DNA of 64,000 nucleotides. Source: Clostridia bacterium. GTDB lineage: Bacteria > Bacillota > Clostridia > Oscillospirales > Acutalibacteraceae. Made by a program: the position numbers and the translations under genes. The stretch's first letter is position 1. Every line of letters begins with the position of its first letter. The notes beneath the pieces are model-generated. The model saw only the letters and a program-made list of their open reading frames with translations. It made no database searches and was not told the DNA's origin. Shown piece after piece: positions 1-11,694 of this stretch. The stretch spans positions 1-64,000 of the forward strand of contig CAAFXS010000105.1 in assembly GCA_900767025.1 (NCBI GenBank), in the 5' to 3' direction.

Positions 1-103
1 CTCCCTTGTGTAAAGGGAGCTGTCTGCGTAAGCAGACTGAGGGATTGTTACAACCCCTCCGACAACCTAACGGTTGCCACCTCCCCTTACACAGGGGAGG
101 CTC
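1..103. repeat. MITE-like palindromic intergenic repeat, left end possibly cut by the window
   Basis: Both ends form hairpins that resemble each other in inverted orientation: one at 1-19 and one at about 80-101, each built on CTCCC...GTGTAA...GGGAG-type arms. Two more small palindromes lie between them (around 21-37 and 58-77). There is no coding potential. The right end stops exactly at the stop codon of the flanking minus-strand gene (TGA at 102-104), so the element appears to have inserted at the gene's 3' end. The overall form (about 100 bp, terminal inverted repeats, internal hairpins) is that of non-autonomous repeats common in gut Clostridia; the family name is not known to me. Confidence 0.6.
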
Positions 104-461
104 AAATCGGTTTGACAAACCGAAATTCATCATCACACCTTATTACCGTTAGCTTTTTATTTTTAGATTTACATTTTTCAATTACATATTTTGTACCCCG
201 TGATTTTCCGTCCCAAAAAGCGATTACTTCGTCGGCATAATCAACAATCAAATCATTTCTTACAAGGGGTGCACTCCGTCCGTATTTACTGTATTCCGGT
301 AAAAATTCAGTAAGTATTAAATCATTTTCCATTGCATATTCTTTTGCACAGGTATCTATACCCCTTGCACCGCCGGAAACAATTTCCAAAACGCCTGAAG
401 ATATATATTTTTCCAAATTGCTTACCGATAAATTTCTTGAACCTATAATCGCCAATCGCAT
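102..461 (-). CDS. SLOG-superfamily (DprA/YspA-like) nucleotide-binding protein
   Basis: A 119-residue single-domain protein. The N-terminus MRLAIIGSR, the glycine-rich SGGARGID about 30 residues in and the later RN(D)-x-ADEVIAFWDG segment are the signature of the SLOG Rossmann-like fold seen in DprA, YspA/DUF2493 and LOG proteins, which bind nucleotides or nucleotide-derived ligands. The start at 461 is preferred over an ATG at 473 because GGTGA lies 6 nt upstream of it. It is divergent from a small ribbon-helix-helix regulator at 576, and a perfect inverted repeat lies between them. The stop codon abuts a palindromic repeat. The ligand and biological role cannot be read from the sequence; a stress or defence accessory role is possible but unproven. 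Confidence 0.75.
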   Translation of the reverse strand: MRLAIIGSRNLSVSNLEKYISSGVLEIVSGGARGIDTCAKEYAMENDLILTEFLPEYSKYGRSAPLVRNDLIVDYADEVIAFWDGKSRGTKYVIEKCKSKNKKLTVIRCDDEFRFVKPI

Positions 462-517
462 ATTTTTCACCATACCAATGAATATATTTTAGATATATTA
501 TGTATCTATATTTGCCA

Positions 518-533
518 TTATAGCACACTATAA
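518..533. promoter_or_regulatory. Inverted-repeat operator candidate between the SLOG and RHH genes
   Basis: TTATAG-CACA-CTATAA is a perfect 6-4-6 inverted repeat. On the minus strand it overlaps a TATAAT (517-522) placed correctly to be the -10 of the SLOG gene. Ribbon-helix-helix proteins bind short palindromes, so the neighbouring RHH protein is the obvious candidate ligand. This is inference. Confidence 0.4.
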
Positions 534-575
534 ATATAAAATAAACACATAATAAATATATTTAGGAGTTGTGAT

Positions 576-740
576 ATGGCTATAAAGAGTTTATCAATTC
601 GTATTGATGACAAAATGCTTAACAAACTGCATGTAGTCGCCGATTATGAGGGTCGCAGTGCAAACAGTGAAATACTTGTTTTGATACGAGATGCTATTGA
701 AAAATATGAAGAAAAACACGGTGAAATAAATATAGACTAA
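576..740 (+). CDS. Arc/CopG-type ribbon-helix-helix DNA-binding protein
   Basis: A 54-residue protein. The N-terminal beta strand KSLSIRIDD, followed by two helices with the turn ADYEGRSANSEI, matches the Arc/MetJ ribbon-helix-helix fold, which dimerises so the paired strands contact DNA. A good ribosome site (AGGAG, 564-568) precedes the ATG by 7 nt. It is divergent from the SLOG-domain gene and followed by a strong terminator. RHH proteins of this size are often autoregulators or antitoxins; no toxin partner lies downstream, so regulation of itself and of the SLOG gene through the inverted repeat at 518-533 is the simplest reading. Confidence 0.75.
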   Translation: MAIKSLSIRIDDKMLNKLHVVADYEGRSANSEILVLIRDAIEKYEEKHGEINID

Positions 741-747
741 ATACCGT

Positions 748-789
748 AAATACAAACAGCCGCTTGAATTCAAGCGGCTGTTTGTATTT
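748..789. terminator. Bidirectional intrinsic terminator (RHH gene / mfd)
   Basis: A perfect 42-bp palindrome centred at 768/769 with a GC-rich core (CAGCCGCTTG) and A/T tracts on both sides. It lies between convergent genes and can terminate both. Confidence 0.85.
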
Positions 790-796
790 AAAAGAT

Positions 797-3700
797 TTAA
801 TTTTGATTATCCTGATGGTCCTTTGCCTGTTTCATTATTTTAAGGGTTTCGCTGAGGGTTTCCATATTAGACTCCTGAGGTGAAAGTCTAACCGCCACAT
901 AAGGCTTTTTGCCGGCGGAAAGGGTTACTCTGCCTTTCATAAAGGCGTTGAGGATTGCAACAATTTTAATATTCACCTCTTGAGAATAAAACAAAATTGA
1001 GCCGTTTCGCTGAACGATTTCCGTTATGCCAAGCTCCAAGGCGGTATTTCGCAACAGGGCAATTTCGATAAGACCCCACACCGCAGATGGCGGATTGCCG
1101 AAACGGTCTGTCAGCTCGTCGTAAACATCGTTGGCGTCGGCATCATTCTTAATATTTGCAATACGCTTATAAACCGAAAGCCGCTGTGCCGTTGAGGTAA
1201 TATAGTCCTCGGGAATATGGGCGTCGATTGCCACATCAATCAGGCAGTCCTTTTCCTCCGGCTCGTCGGTATCTGCAAGCTCGCCCTTTTCCATTGCCAC
1301 GGCTTCTTCAAGGAGCTTAAGATACATATCATAGCCAACCGCCTCCATATGGCCGTGCTGGCGATTGCCTAAAATTGAGCCTGCGCCCCTTATTTCCAAA
1401 TCGCGCATTGCGATTTTAAATCCCGAGCCAAACTCGGTATACTCCCTGATAGCCTCGAGACGGCGGGTAGCAATATCCGTCAGCTCCTTGCCTCTTGTAA
1501 AGGTGAAATATGCATAGGCTCTTCTTGACGATCTGCCGACTCTTCCCCTAATCTGATGAAGCTGGGCGAGACCCATTCTGTCGGAATTTTCAATAACAAG
1601 AGTGTTGCAGTTAGGCACATCAACACCTGTTTCGATAATAGTTGTGCAAACAAGAATATCAATATCGCCGTTCAGCAAATCCTTCCACACCGACGAAAGC
1701 TGTTCCTCGGTCATTTTTCCGTGGGCAATACCCACTCTTGCATCAGGCAGAGCCTTTTTAATCTGCACCGCTTTATGCTCAATGGTTTCCACATTATTAT
1801 GAAGATAGTAGCACTGACCGCCTCGGTTGATTTCCCTTTCCAGAGCCTCAGTTATCATTTCGCCGTCATATTCAACAACATAGGTCTGAACAGGATGACG
1901 CTCACCGGGTGCCTCCTCCAAAAGACTCATATCCCTGATACCGCTCATTGCCATATTCAGCGTTCTGGGAATGGGTGTGGCGGAAAGGGTAAGCACATCA
2001 ACTCTGGGAAATTTTTCCTTAATTTTTTCCTTCTGTGCCACGCCGAAGCGCTGTTCCTCGTCAACAATAAGGAGTCCCAAATCCTTAAATTTTATATCCT
2101 TGCCAAGGAGCTTGTGAGTGCCGATAAGCACATCAACATTACCCTCGCCGAGTCTTTTCAGTATTTCTTTTTGCTTTGCAGGGCTGACAAAGCGTGACAC
2201 CATTTCAACATTTACGCCAAATGGCTCAAAGCGTTTAAGCGCTGTTTGATAGTGCTGCATTGCCAAAACCGTTGTGGGAACAAGGATTGCACATTGCTTG
2301 CCGTCGGTGATGCATTTGAACACGGCTCTCAGGGCAACCTCGGTTTTGCCGAAGCCCACATCACCGCAAAGCAGTCTGTCCATAGGTGCCTTGCGCTCCA
2401 TATCGCCCTTGATTTCATCGGCGCATCTAAGCTGGTCCTCGGTTTCCTCGTATTCAAATCGAAGCTCAAAATCACGCTGTAAATCCGTGTCCGGCGAAAA
2501 TGCAAAGCCGGGGGTGCTCATCCTTTTTGCGTAAAGGGCAATAAGCTCCTTTGCCATATCCTTAACAGAGGAACGCACCTTCGCCTTGGTCTTTTTCCAT
2601 TCCGATGAGCCAAGGCGGTTGATTTTCACCCTGCTGTCCTCTTTGGGACCGATATATTTTGACACCAAATCAAGCTGAGTTACAGGAACATAAAGGGTGT
2701 CGCCCTTGGCATAGCTGATTTTGATATAATCCTTTTTAACCTTGTTAATTTCTAATGCGTGAATACCCTCAAACACGCCGATGCCGTGAATGTTATGAAC
2801 AATGTAATCACCCTTTATCAGCTCGTCAAGAGAGTGAATAGCATTTTTTGCACTTGATTTTTTTCGCTTTTTACCGCTTTGCAGTGACTTTGAATGTGTC
2901 AGAAAAGCAAATTTAATCTGACTGAACTGAAAGCCTGCCGCCATTGTGCCGGGGATAATATTAATCATTTTCGGCTGAAGTTGCACAGGCGCTTTTTCAA
3001 AGAATACGGCATCGTAGCCCATATCGTTAATATCCTCGCACAAGGCTTTGCCGGCACGGCTTGTGCCTGCCATTATGCATACGGTGTAGCCGCCCTTAAC
3101 AAGACCGAAAAGCTCCTCCTTAAGCTGTGAAAGAGTACCGCTCCAGGCGTTAAAGCTTTGAACGGTAAAATCAGCTAAATGGGCAACGGGTGTGTCAAAG
3201 CTGCCACGAGGCAAAGAGTCCATATAAACCGAATTATTCTTTTGATAAACATCCGTAAGCTCGTCAAAATTCAGTGAGAATTTGTCAAGCCCCTTGCAGA
3301 GCGTTCCGTCCTCAACAAACCATTTAAGCTCCTCAAGGCTCAGTCGTTCCTGCTTTTTGCACTTTTCCTTAATCCTTGCACTTTCCGTTGCAAAAAGGAT
3401 ATTTCCGCCTTCAAAATAATCAAAAATGCCGTTTGAGTTGTAGCACAGTGGCAAATACTTATCAAGGCAGTGTAAGGACACGCCCGACCTGAGCCTGTCG
3501 CAGTCGGCATAAAGCTTTTCCCTCGCCTTTATCGCCTTGCCTTTAAGGGATTTTGCAAGCTCTTCAATTTTATCCGCAAGCTTTGCGCCGTCATCAAAAA
3601 GCACCTCGTTTGAGGGAGTGATTTTAATTTTGTCAAGGCTCTCGTTTCTCCTTTGAGTATCAATGTCAAAGGAGGAAATTGTGTCAACGGTGTCGCCCCA

Positions 3701-4282
3701 CAGCTCAATTCTCACAGGCTTATCAAGATAGGCAGGGAAGATATCGACAATACCGCCCCTTACTGCAAACTGGCTGATGCCTTCAACCTGGTCATACCTG
3801 CTGTAGCCTGCACTTATCAGCCTTCGCTCAAGCTCGTTTATTTCAATTATGTCATTAACCGACAGGGTAAATGTGCGTTTTTTCAGCTCCTCGGGAGGCA
3901 TTGTATACTGACAGGCGGCACCTGCCGACATAACAATTGCAGAATAGTCACCGTCAATAATCCGTGAAAGAACGCCAAGGCGTATATGCTCAAATTCTCT
4001 GCTGACGCCTGCCACCTCAACAAAGGTCATTTCCCTTGACGGATAAAGCAGTACACCCTCTTGCAGTTGACCAAGGCTTTCGCTCATTTTTACTGCCGAT
4101 GCCTCGTCGGGTGTGAGTACAAAAGCCTTTTTGCCCTGCTCCTCACATATGGAATGGATAAAAAAGCACTTTGCCGCATCGCTAAGACCTAATGCCCCAA
4201 CAGGTGCATTAAGGGTATCAATGCTCCTGCTGAGGCTGACAAAATCTTTACTCTTATTAAGTTCCTTTGAAAAACAGGACAT
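797..4282 (-). CDS. mfd: Transcription-repair coupling factor Mfd
   Basis: A 1161-residue ATP-dependent DNA translocase that removes RNA polymerase stalled at lesions and recruits UvrA. Visible features: the N-terminal UvrB-like module (about 1-350, with SRYDQVEGISQFAVRGGIVDIFP near 160-183), a CarD-like RNA polymerase-interacting domain (about 490-585, beginning GDYIVHNIHGIGVFEG), Walker A GDVGFGKT at 640-647, Walker B DEEQ at 741-744 followed by TLSATPIPRTL, the second RecA-like domain with QIRGRVGR, and the C-terminal TRCF domain. The length is normal for the family. It starts 12 nt after pth and is the last gene of the CNNM protein-pth-mfd operon; pth-mfd adjacency is classical in Firmicutes. 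Confidence 0.98.
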   Translation of the reverse strand: MSCFSKELNKSKDFVSLSRSIDTLNAPVGALGLSDAAKCFFIHSICEEQGKKAFVLTPDEASAVKMSESLGQLQEGVLLYPSREMTFVEVAGVSREFEHIRLGVLSRIIDGDYSAIVMSAGAACQYTMPPEELKKRTFTLSVNDIIEINELERRLISAGYSRYDQVEGISQFAVRGGIVDIFPAYLDKPVRIELWGDTVDTISSFDIDTQRRNESLDKIKITPSNEVLFDDGAKLADKIEELAKSLKGKAIKAREKLYADCDRLRSGVSLHCLDKYLPLCYNSNGIFDYFEGGNILFATESARIKEKCKKQERLSLEELKWFVEDGTLCKGLDKFSLNFDELTDVYQKNNSVYMDSLPRGSFDTPVAHLADFTVQSFNAWSGTLSQLKEELFGLVKGGYTVCIMAGTSRAGKALCEDINDMGYDAVFFEKAPVQLQPKMINIIPGTMAAGFQFSQIKFAFLTHSKSLQSGKKRKKSSAKNAIHSLDELIKGDYIVHNIHGIGVFEGIHALEINKVKKDYIKISYAKGDTLYVPVTQLDLVSKYIGPKEDSRVKINRLGSSEWKKTKAKVRSSVKDMAKELIALYAKRMSTPGFAFSPDTDLQRDFELRFEYEETEDQLRCADEIKGDMERKAPMDRLLCGDVGFGKTEVALRAVFKCITDGKQCAILVPTTVLAMQHYQTALKRFEPFGVNVEMVSRFVSPAKQKEILKRLGEGNVDVLIGTHKLLGKDIKFKDLGLLIVDEEQRFGVAQKEKIKEKFPRVDVLTLSATPIPRTLNMAMSGIRDMSLLEEAPGERHPVQTYVVEYDGEMITEALEREINRGGQCYYLHNNVETIEHKAVQIKKALPDARVGIAHGKMTEEQLSSVWKDLLNGDIDILVCTTIIETGVDVPNCNTLVIENSDRMGLAQLHQIRGRVGRSSRRAYAYFTFTRGKELTDIATRRLEAIREYTEFGSGFKIAMRDLEIRGAGSILGNRQHGHMEAVGYDMYLKLLEEAVAMEKGELADTDEPEEKDCLIDVAIDAHIPEDYITSTAQRLSVYKRIANIKNDADANDVYDELTDRFGNPPSAVWGLIEIALLRNTALELGITEIVQRNGSILFYSQEVNIKIVAILNAFMKGRVTLSAGKKPYVAVRLSPQESNMETLSETLKIMKQAKDHQDNQN

Positions 4283-4294
4283 CCTATTTCTCCT

Positions 4295-4897
4295 TTATGA
4301 ATTATACAAATTCATTGCCTTGTCAATTTGTCCGTCAACCATAAGACGAACTGCCGAAACAGTATTTTCAAGAGCGGTTTTTAAGTCAGGCTCCAGCTCT
4401 TTAGGGAATCTGCCCAGCACCCAGTCGATTATATCGTACCTTGCATCAGGTATTTTCCCTGCTCCGATTTTAACACGCGGGAAATTCTCACTGCCAAGAT
4501 GAGCAATAATGCTCTTGACTCCGTTGTGACCGCCGGCAGAGCCTTTTCGTCTTATTCTTGTTTGACCCACATCAAGGCTGATATCATCATAAATTATAAT
4601 CACATTTTCAGCGGGGATTTTGTAAAACCTTGCCGCCTCGCCCACAGCCTCGCCGCTGTTGTTCATCATTGTCTGGGGCTTCATAACAAGGCATCTTTTG
4701 CCGTTAATATTAACATCTGCGGTAAGGGCGTGATGCCTGAGCTTTTTTACATCAAAGCCTTCTTTAATTGCCAAAAGGTCAATTGCCAAAAAGCCTGCGT
4801 TATGCCTTGTCATTTCATACTTGGCACCCGGGTTACCCAAGCCCGCAATTATAAAATCATATGATGAATCGTTAAATTGCTTCCGTTTCAGAAACAT
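4295..4897 (-). CDS. pth: Peptidyl-tRNA hydrolase
   Basis: About 200 residues; recycles peptidyl-tRNA released by ribosome drop-off. Family signatures: IIAGLGNPGAKYEMTRHNAGF near the N-terminus (containing the conserved Asn and catalytic His), the MKPQTMMNNSG segment, and YDDISLDVG with the conserved Asp. An unusual extension of about 15 residues ([14 protein letters not shown]) precedes the usual start. The ATG at 4897 is favoured over one at 4903 because AGAGGTG would be only 1 nt from the latter. The 5' end overlaps the 3' end of the upstream CorC-like gene by 26 nt, implying translational coupling. mfd follows 12 nt downstream. Confidence 0.96.
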   Translation of the reverse strand: MFLKRKQFNDSSYDFIIAGLGNPGAKYEMTRHNAGFLAIDLLAIKEGFDVKKLRHHALTADVNINGKRCLVMKPQTMMNNSGEAVGEAARFYKIPAENVIIIYDDISLDVGQTRIRRKGSAGGHNGVKSIIAHLGSENFPRVKIGAGKIPDARYDIIDWVLGRFPKELEPDLKTALENTVSAVRLMVDGQIDKAMNLYNS

Positions 4898-6146
4898 CTT
4901 CATTCACCTCTGCCGTAATTTTTACATCCTCTGCCCTTCTGCCGTCAACAGACATTACCTCGGCAGTGAGCCTGTCTGACTTAAATGTATCGCCCACCTG
5001 TGGAATTTTGTCGATATTTTTCATAATCCAACCGTTAACGGTGGAAATATCCTTTTCACGATGATGGATATCAAAATAGTCATAAAAATCATCAAGGGAC
5101 ATACTGCCCTGAACAAGATATTCATTTTCGCTTAACTGCTCAATATCAACCTGAACCTCATCGTGTTCATCCCAAATTTCACCCACAAGCTCCTCTAATA
5201 TATCCTCAAGTGTAACAATTCCCTCTGTTCCGCCGAACTCGTCAACAACAATGGCAAGATGGGTCTTGTTTTTCTGGAGTATACGCAAAAGCTTTGATAT
5301 TTTTGTATCGGGTGAAACCGCCGGAACAGGCTTTAAAACAGTTCTTAAGGATTTAAGATTTCTTTTCCTTGCACTTTCAAAATCCCTTTGGTGAATTACG
5401 CCCACAATATTGTCAATATCGTTGATATAAACAGGCAGACGGCTGAAATTTGTTTTGTTGAAAACCTTTTCGATTTCGGCAAAGGAGGCATACTTATCAA
5501 CCGCCTCAACATCAACGCGGGGTACTAAAATATCACCCACATCAATATCGTCAAACTCAATGGAGGAGCGAATAAGCTCGCTTTCGTTTTCGTCAATTTC
5601 TCCACCGGTATGAGCCTCGTCAACATATGTTTTCAGCTCTTCCTCGGTTATGATATCCATTCCGCCTGTTTTAAAAATCTTGTTCATCAGCTTTTTCCAG
5701 CCTCTGAAAAACACATTAAGCGGTGAGAAAAGGACAATAAAAAATTTAATTACGGGAGTAATTACCAAGACAACCCTTTCCGCCTTTTCCTTGGCATAGG
5801 TTTTAGGTGTAACCTCGCCGAAAATAAGCACGGTTATTGTCATAACAATGGTTGAAACCGTTGCACCCAAATCACTGTTGTCGCCCAAAAGCCCGGTAAA
5901 AAACAGGGTGGCAAGGGAGGTGCAGGCAATGTTAACTATATTGTTACCGATTAACACGGTGGAAAGCACCACATCATAGTCATCAGCAAGCTTTAATGCA
6001 CGCTTGATTGCTTTGTTTTCCTCGTCCTCCTTCATCATTGCCTTTAGTTTAACCTTGTTAAGTGATGAAAAAGCGGTTTCCGCACCTGAAAAAAAGCTGC
6101 TGAACAGCACAAGAACAACCATTGCTATAAGTATCGGTGTGTTCAT
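4872..6146 (-). CDS. CNNM/HlyC-CorC family membrane protein (hemolysin-like, CBS domains)
   Basis: 424 residues. The N-terminal CNNM/DUF21 transmembrane domain (about 1-190) has hydrophobic segments at roughly 3-22, 60-85, 95-115 and 125-145 and the [20 protein letters not shown] signature. A pair of CBS domains follows (about 200-330, including VPRVDVEAV and [25 protein letters not shown]), then a C-terminal CorC_HlyC domain (about 340-415). CNNM/CorC proteins act in divalent-cation (Mg2+/Co2+) transport or efflux; here the ion is inferred. AGGAG lies 10 nt upstream of the ATG. It heads the operon with pth and mfd. Confidence 0.92.
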   Translation of the reverse strand: MNTPILIAMVVLVLFSSFFSGAETAFSSLNKVKLKAMMKEDEENKAIKRALKLADDYDVVLSTVLIGNNIVNIACTSLATLFFTGLLGDNSDLGATVSTIVMTITVLIFGEVTPKTYAKEKAERVVLVITPVIKFFIVLFSPLNVFFRGWKKLMNKIFKTGGMDIITEEELKTYVDEAHTGGEIDENESELIRSSIEFDDIDVGDILVPRVDVEAVDKYASFAEIEKVFNKTNFSRLPVYINDIDNIVGVIHQRDFESARKRNLKSLRTVLKPVPAVSPDTKISKLLRILQKNKTHLAIVVDEFGGTEGIVTLEDILEELVGEIWDEHDEVQVDIEQLSENEYLVQGSMSLDDFYDYFDIHHREKDISTVNGWIMKNIDKIPQVGDTFKSDRLTAEVMSVDGRRAEDVKITAEVNEDVSETEAI

Positions 6147-6176
6147 AAATTAAAATCTCCTAAAAATTATTATGGC

Positions 6177-6204
6177 AAAAAAGTGTGCAAAATAAATTGC
6201 ACAC
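6177..6204 (-). terminator. Intrinsic terminator of the radical SAM gene
   Basis: The minus strand reads GTGTGCAA, a 6-nt loop, TTGCACAC, then a run of six T. It lies 26 nt past the radical SAM stop codon. Confidence 0.8.
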
Positions 6205-6229
6205 TTATTTTACATTATTTTTTACTTTT

Positions 6230-7657
6230 TTACTCTGTTTTTTCAAATTCGCTGAAAAGTCTGTCCTCGTCAGCAATTTCATAGTTATACATATTCTCAT
6301 CCTTAATATGATGAGCAATAAAGTCGTCACGGTCAAAGAGCTCGTCAGCCTTAACCTTCCAAAGCTTTGCTGCACCGATGGTCTTGTCATAAAGCTCGTT
6401 AGCAGACTCGGGAGCAAGCATCTCTGTTGAATATGCGCCTGTTTCCTTAACCATTTTGCTGATAGCACCGGGGTTATCAAGCATAGGACAGGGACGAAGC
6501 ATATTGTTTGAGAATGGCTGATTGTTCTTATAAGCCATAAAGAGCGGGCTCTTAAGAGCGTCAATTACATGACAGTCCTTAATGTTGACATTTGCATAGT
6601 GAGCAAACGCACATGGCTCGCAGTCGCCGTTGGCATTAATGTGGAAATAATGGCGACCACCGGCAATACAGCCCTGAACATACTCGCCGTCATTCCAGAA
6701 ATCAAGGGCAAAGATAGCCTTTGTCTTTCTCCACTCGTGCATCTTCTTATACATAAGTGCTCTCTGCTCCGGTGAAACCATAAGCTCGGTTACTGCACCG
6801 TTGCCGATAGGCATATATGTGAAGAACCATGCAAACATAACACCCTGGTCAATAAGCCAGTCGATATATTCATCGGAGGCAAGCAGGTCTGTATTCTTGC
6901 TGGTGTAGCAAAGTGATGCACCGAAGGGAACTCCTCTTTCCTTAAGCCTTGCCATTGCCTCGCATACCTTTTTGTAAACACCTTCACCGCGGCGGAAATC
7001 ATTTTCCTCCTCGTGACCCTCGATAGAAAAAGCAGGAATAAAGTTACCTACTCTCTGAAGCTCGTCGGCAAACTCGTCATCAAGAAGAGTACCGTTTGTA
7101 AAGCTCATAAATACACAATCGGGGTTTTCGTCGCAAAGGCGGATTAAATCCTTTTTCCTCATAAGAGGCTCGCCGCCGGTGTAAAGGAACATATATGTTC
7201 CAAGCTCCTTGGCCTCGGAAATAATTCTTGCAAGTGTGTCATAGTCAAGCTGACTGTTTTTGCCGTACTCTGCAGCCCAACAGCCCTTACATCTTAAATT
7301 GCAGGCGGCGGTGGGGTCCATAAGAATTGCCCATGGCACATTGCAACCGTGCTCCTCAATAGCCTTCATTCTCTTTGAATAGCTGTTGATAGCAACATTA
7401 AGTGCCGGGGGAACAAGCTTTTCAACAACATTGATATTAGTGTCGCAAATAAGCTTTTTTGCAAAAATCATCCAGTTGTTATCCGGATCATCAATAACCT
7501 TATGAAGACCTGCATATGTGCTTCTGTTAACCTTTTTAACATCTGCCGTTTCAAGCAGGCTTAGAATTTTAGGAGCATTTGCATTAAAATCCTTGCGTGC
7601 ATATTTGATTGCACTTTTGATGGCAACTGACATTGCCGTTTCTTTTAACGATTTCAT
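6230..7657 (-). CDS. Radical SAM protein with SPASM-like C-terminal cysteine cluster
   Basis: A 475-residue iron-sulfur enzyme. The S-adenosylmethionine cluster motif is CNLRCKGC (Cys at about 119, 123 and 126), followed by a GGEP-type motif (YTGGEPLM). Near residues 340-400 an extra cysteine set (CIAGG, NANGDCEPCAFAHY, CHVI and RPCPM) resembles SPASM/twitch auxiliary cluster domains. The first 100 residues are helical and belong to no domain I recognise. The start at 7657 is chosen because GAGAGGA precedes it by 6 nt; an in-frame ATG at 7687 lacks such a site. Monocistronic, with its own promoter and terminator. The substrate is unknown; SPASM proteins often modify peptides, but no precursor peptide gene is seen next to it. 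Confidence 0.85.
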   Translation of the reverse strand: MKSLKETAMSVAIKSAIKYARKDFNANAPKILSLLETADVKKVNRSTYAGLHKVIDDPDNNWMIFAKKLICDTNINVVEKLVPPALNVAINSYSKRMKAIEEHGCNVPWAILMDPTAACNLRCKGCWAAEYGKNSQLDYDTLARIISEAKELGTYMFLYTGGEPLMRKKDLIRLCDENPDCVFMSFTNGTLLDDEFADELQRVGNFIPAFSIEGHEEENDFRRGEGVYKKVCEAMARLKERGVPFGASLCYTSKNTDLLASDEYIDWLIDQGVMFAWFFTYMPIGNGAVTELMVSPEQRALMYKKMHEWRKTKAIFALDFWNDGEYVQGCIAGGRHYFHINANGDCEPCAFAHYANVNIKDCHVIDALKSPLFMAYKNNQPFSNNMLRPCPMLDNPGAISKMVKETGAYSTEMLAPESANELYDKTIGAAKLWKVKADELFDRDDFIAHHIKDENMYNYEIADEDRLFSEFEKTE

Positions 7658-7737
7658 AAAAAATCCTCTCTCGTCATCTTGGGACATATATTTATTATTT
7701 TACATTACATAATAGCGTCCGTTTCGATACAATAGCA

Positions 7738-7766
7738 AATATATTCCTTTTGTATAGAAAAGTCAA
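7738..7766 (-). promoter_or_regulatory. Sigma-A promoter of the radical SAM gene
   Basis: Minus strand: TTGACT (7766-7761), 17-nt spacer, TATATT (7743-7738). It lies about 80 nt upstream of the start codon. Confidence 0.55.
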
Positions 7767-7802
7767 GGGAATTTACATTTTTGTAATATTGTCTATTTAT
7801 GA

Positions 7803-10883
<3,081 letters not shown>

Positions 10884-11501
10884 TTATCTTCTGTGGACTT
10901 TGCCTTCCTGATAGCCCTCACGCTTTATGGTAACTCCAACACTTCTGAGAAGTATTATCAGGTCAAGCTTAAGGGACCAGTTATCGCAGTAAAGCTTGTC
11001 GTATTTCATCTTTTTCATAAGTGAAATTTCGTCCCTGCCGTTAATCTGTGCCATACCTGTCAAGCCGGGTCTGAAACGGTACACACCGTATTCCAGCCTG
11101 AGCCTGTGTGCCCTCATTTCCGATGAAATCAGCGGCCTCGGACCTACAAAGCTCATATCGCCCTTAAGAATATTCCAAAGCTGCGGCAGCTCGTCAAGAC
11201 TTGTTTTTCTTAAAAACTTACCTACCTTTGTAATGTACTGCTCCGGATTTTCCAAATCGCCGGTGGCAACATTCGGGGTATTGTTCCTCATAGTCTGAAA
11301 TTTGTAAATTTTAAAGGGCTTTCCCCTTCTGCCGCGCCTTTCGTGTGAAAAGAAAACACTTGTGTTAGGCGTTAGCAGATTTGCTATACAAATAACCAAA
11401 AAAAGCGGTGACAATATTATCAGTGAGAAAAATGAAACAACTATGTCAAATAATCTTTTTATTTTGGTGGGACCAAAATATTTCTTTAATTTATCCTTCA
11501 T
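10884..11501 (-). CDS. Polyprenyl-phosphate sugar-1-phosphate transferase (PglC/WcaJ type)
   Basis: 205 residues, the small single-domain form of the bacterial sugar transferase family, which transfers a sugar-phosphate from a UDP-sugar to undecaprenyl phosphate at the cytoplasmic membrane face and starts glycan synthesis. Visible: a hydrophobic re-entrant helix (IVVSFFSLIILSPLFLVICIANLL, in two halves around a Pro), the basic FKIYKFQTM region, the catalytic SLDELPQLWN with the Asp-Glu pair, GDMSFVGPRP and RPGLTGMAQINGR. The ATG at 11501 has AGGA 7-8 nt upstream and is favoured over 11525. No glycosyltransferase cluster adjoins it; the next gene is a cytosolic beta-galactosidase, so the glycan product is unknown. 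Confidence 0.92.
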   Translation of the reverse strand: MKDKLKKYFGPTKIKRLFDIVVSFFSLIILSPLFLVICIANLLTPNTSVFFSHERRGRRGKPFKIYKFQTMRNNTPNVATGDLENPEQYITKVGKFLRKTSLDELPQLWNILKGDMSFVGPRPLISSEMRAHRLRLEYGVYRFRPGLTGMAQINGRDEISLMKKMKYDKLYCDNWSLKLDLIILLRSVGVTIKREGYQEGKVHRR

Positions 11502-11626
11502 CTTAACATCCTCAGCTATCATCAATCGAGTAAACTCGTCAAATAACTACATACTGTGCTTAATCGTTTGGATTATACCACATATAATTAAAATATGCAA
11601 TTTTTTTATAATAATTTTAAAAATTC

Positions 11627-11655
11627 TTGCCAAAACTTCTTTTATTATATATAAT
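11627..11655 (+). promoter_or_regulatory. Sigma-A promoter of the lipoprotein gene
   Basis: TTGCCA (11627-11632), a 17-nt spacer, then TATAAT (11650-11655). It lies 40 nt upstream of the start codon. Confidence 0.7.
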
Positions 11656-11694
11656 ATACGGGCAATACAAATACAAAAAGGGAGTACGGCAAAT

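Noticed and set aside
1556..2197. 213-codon plus-strand frame inside mfd
   Set aside because: Antisense to a fully conserved gene, no ribosome site or family resemblance; a codon-bias shadow.
11362..11694. N-terminal extension of the lipoprotein frame
   Set aside because: It runs over the promoter and the divergent transferase start, while the lipoprotein signal and ribosome site fix the start at 11695.
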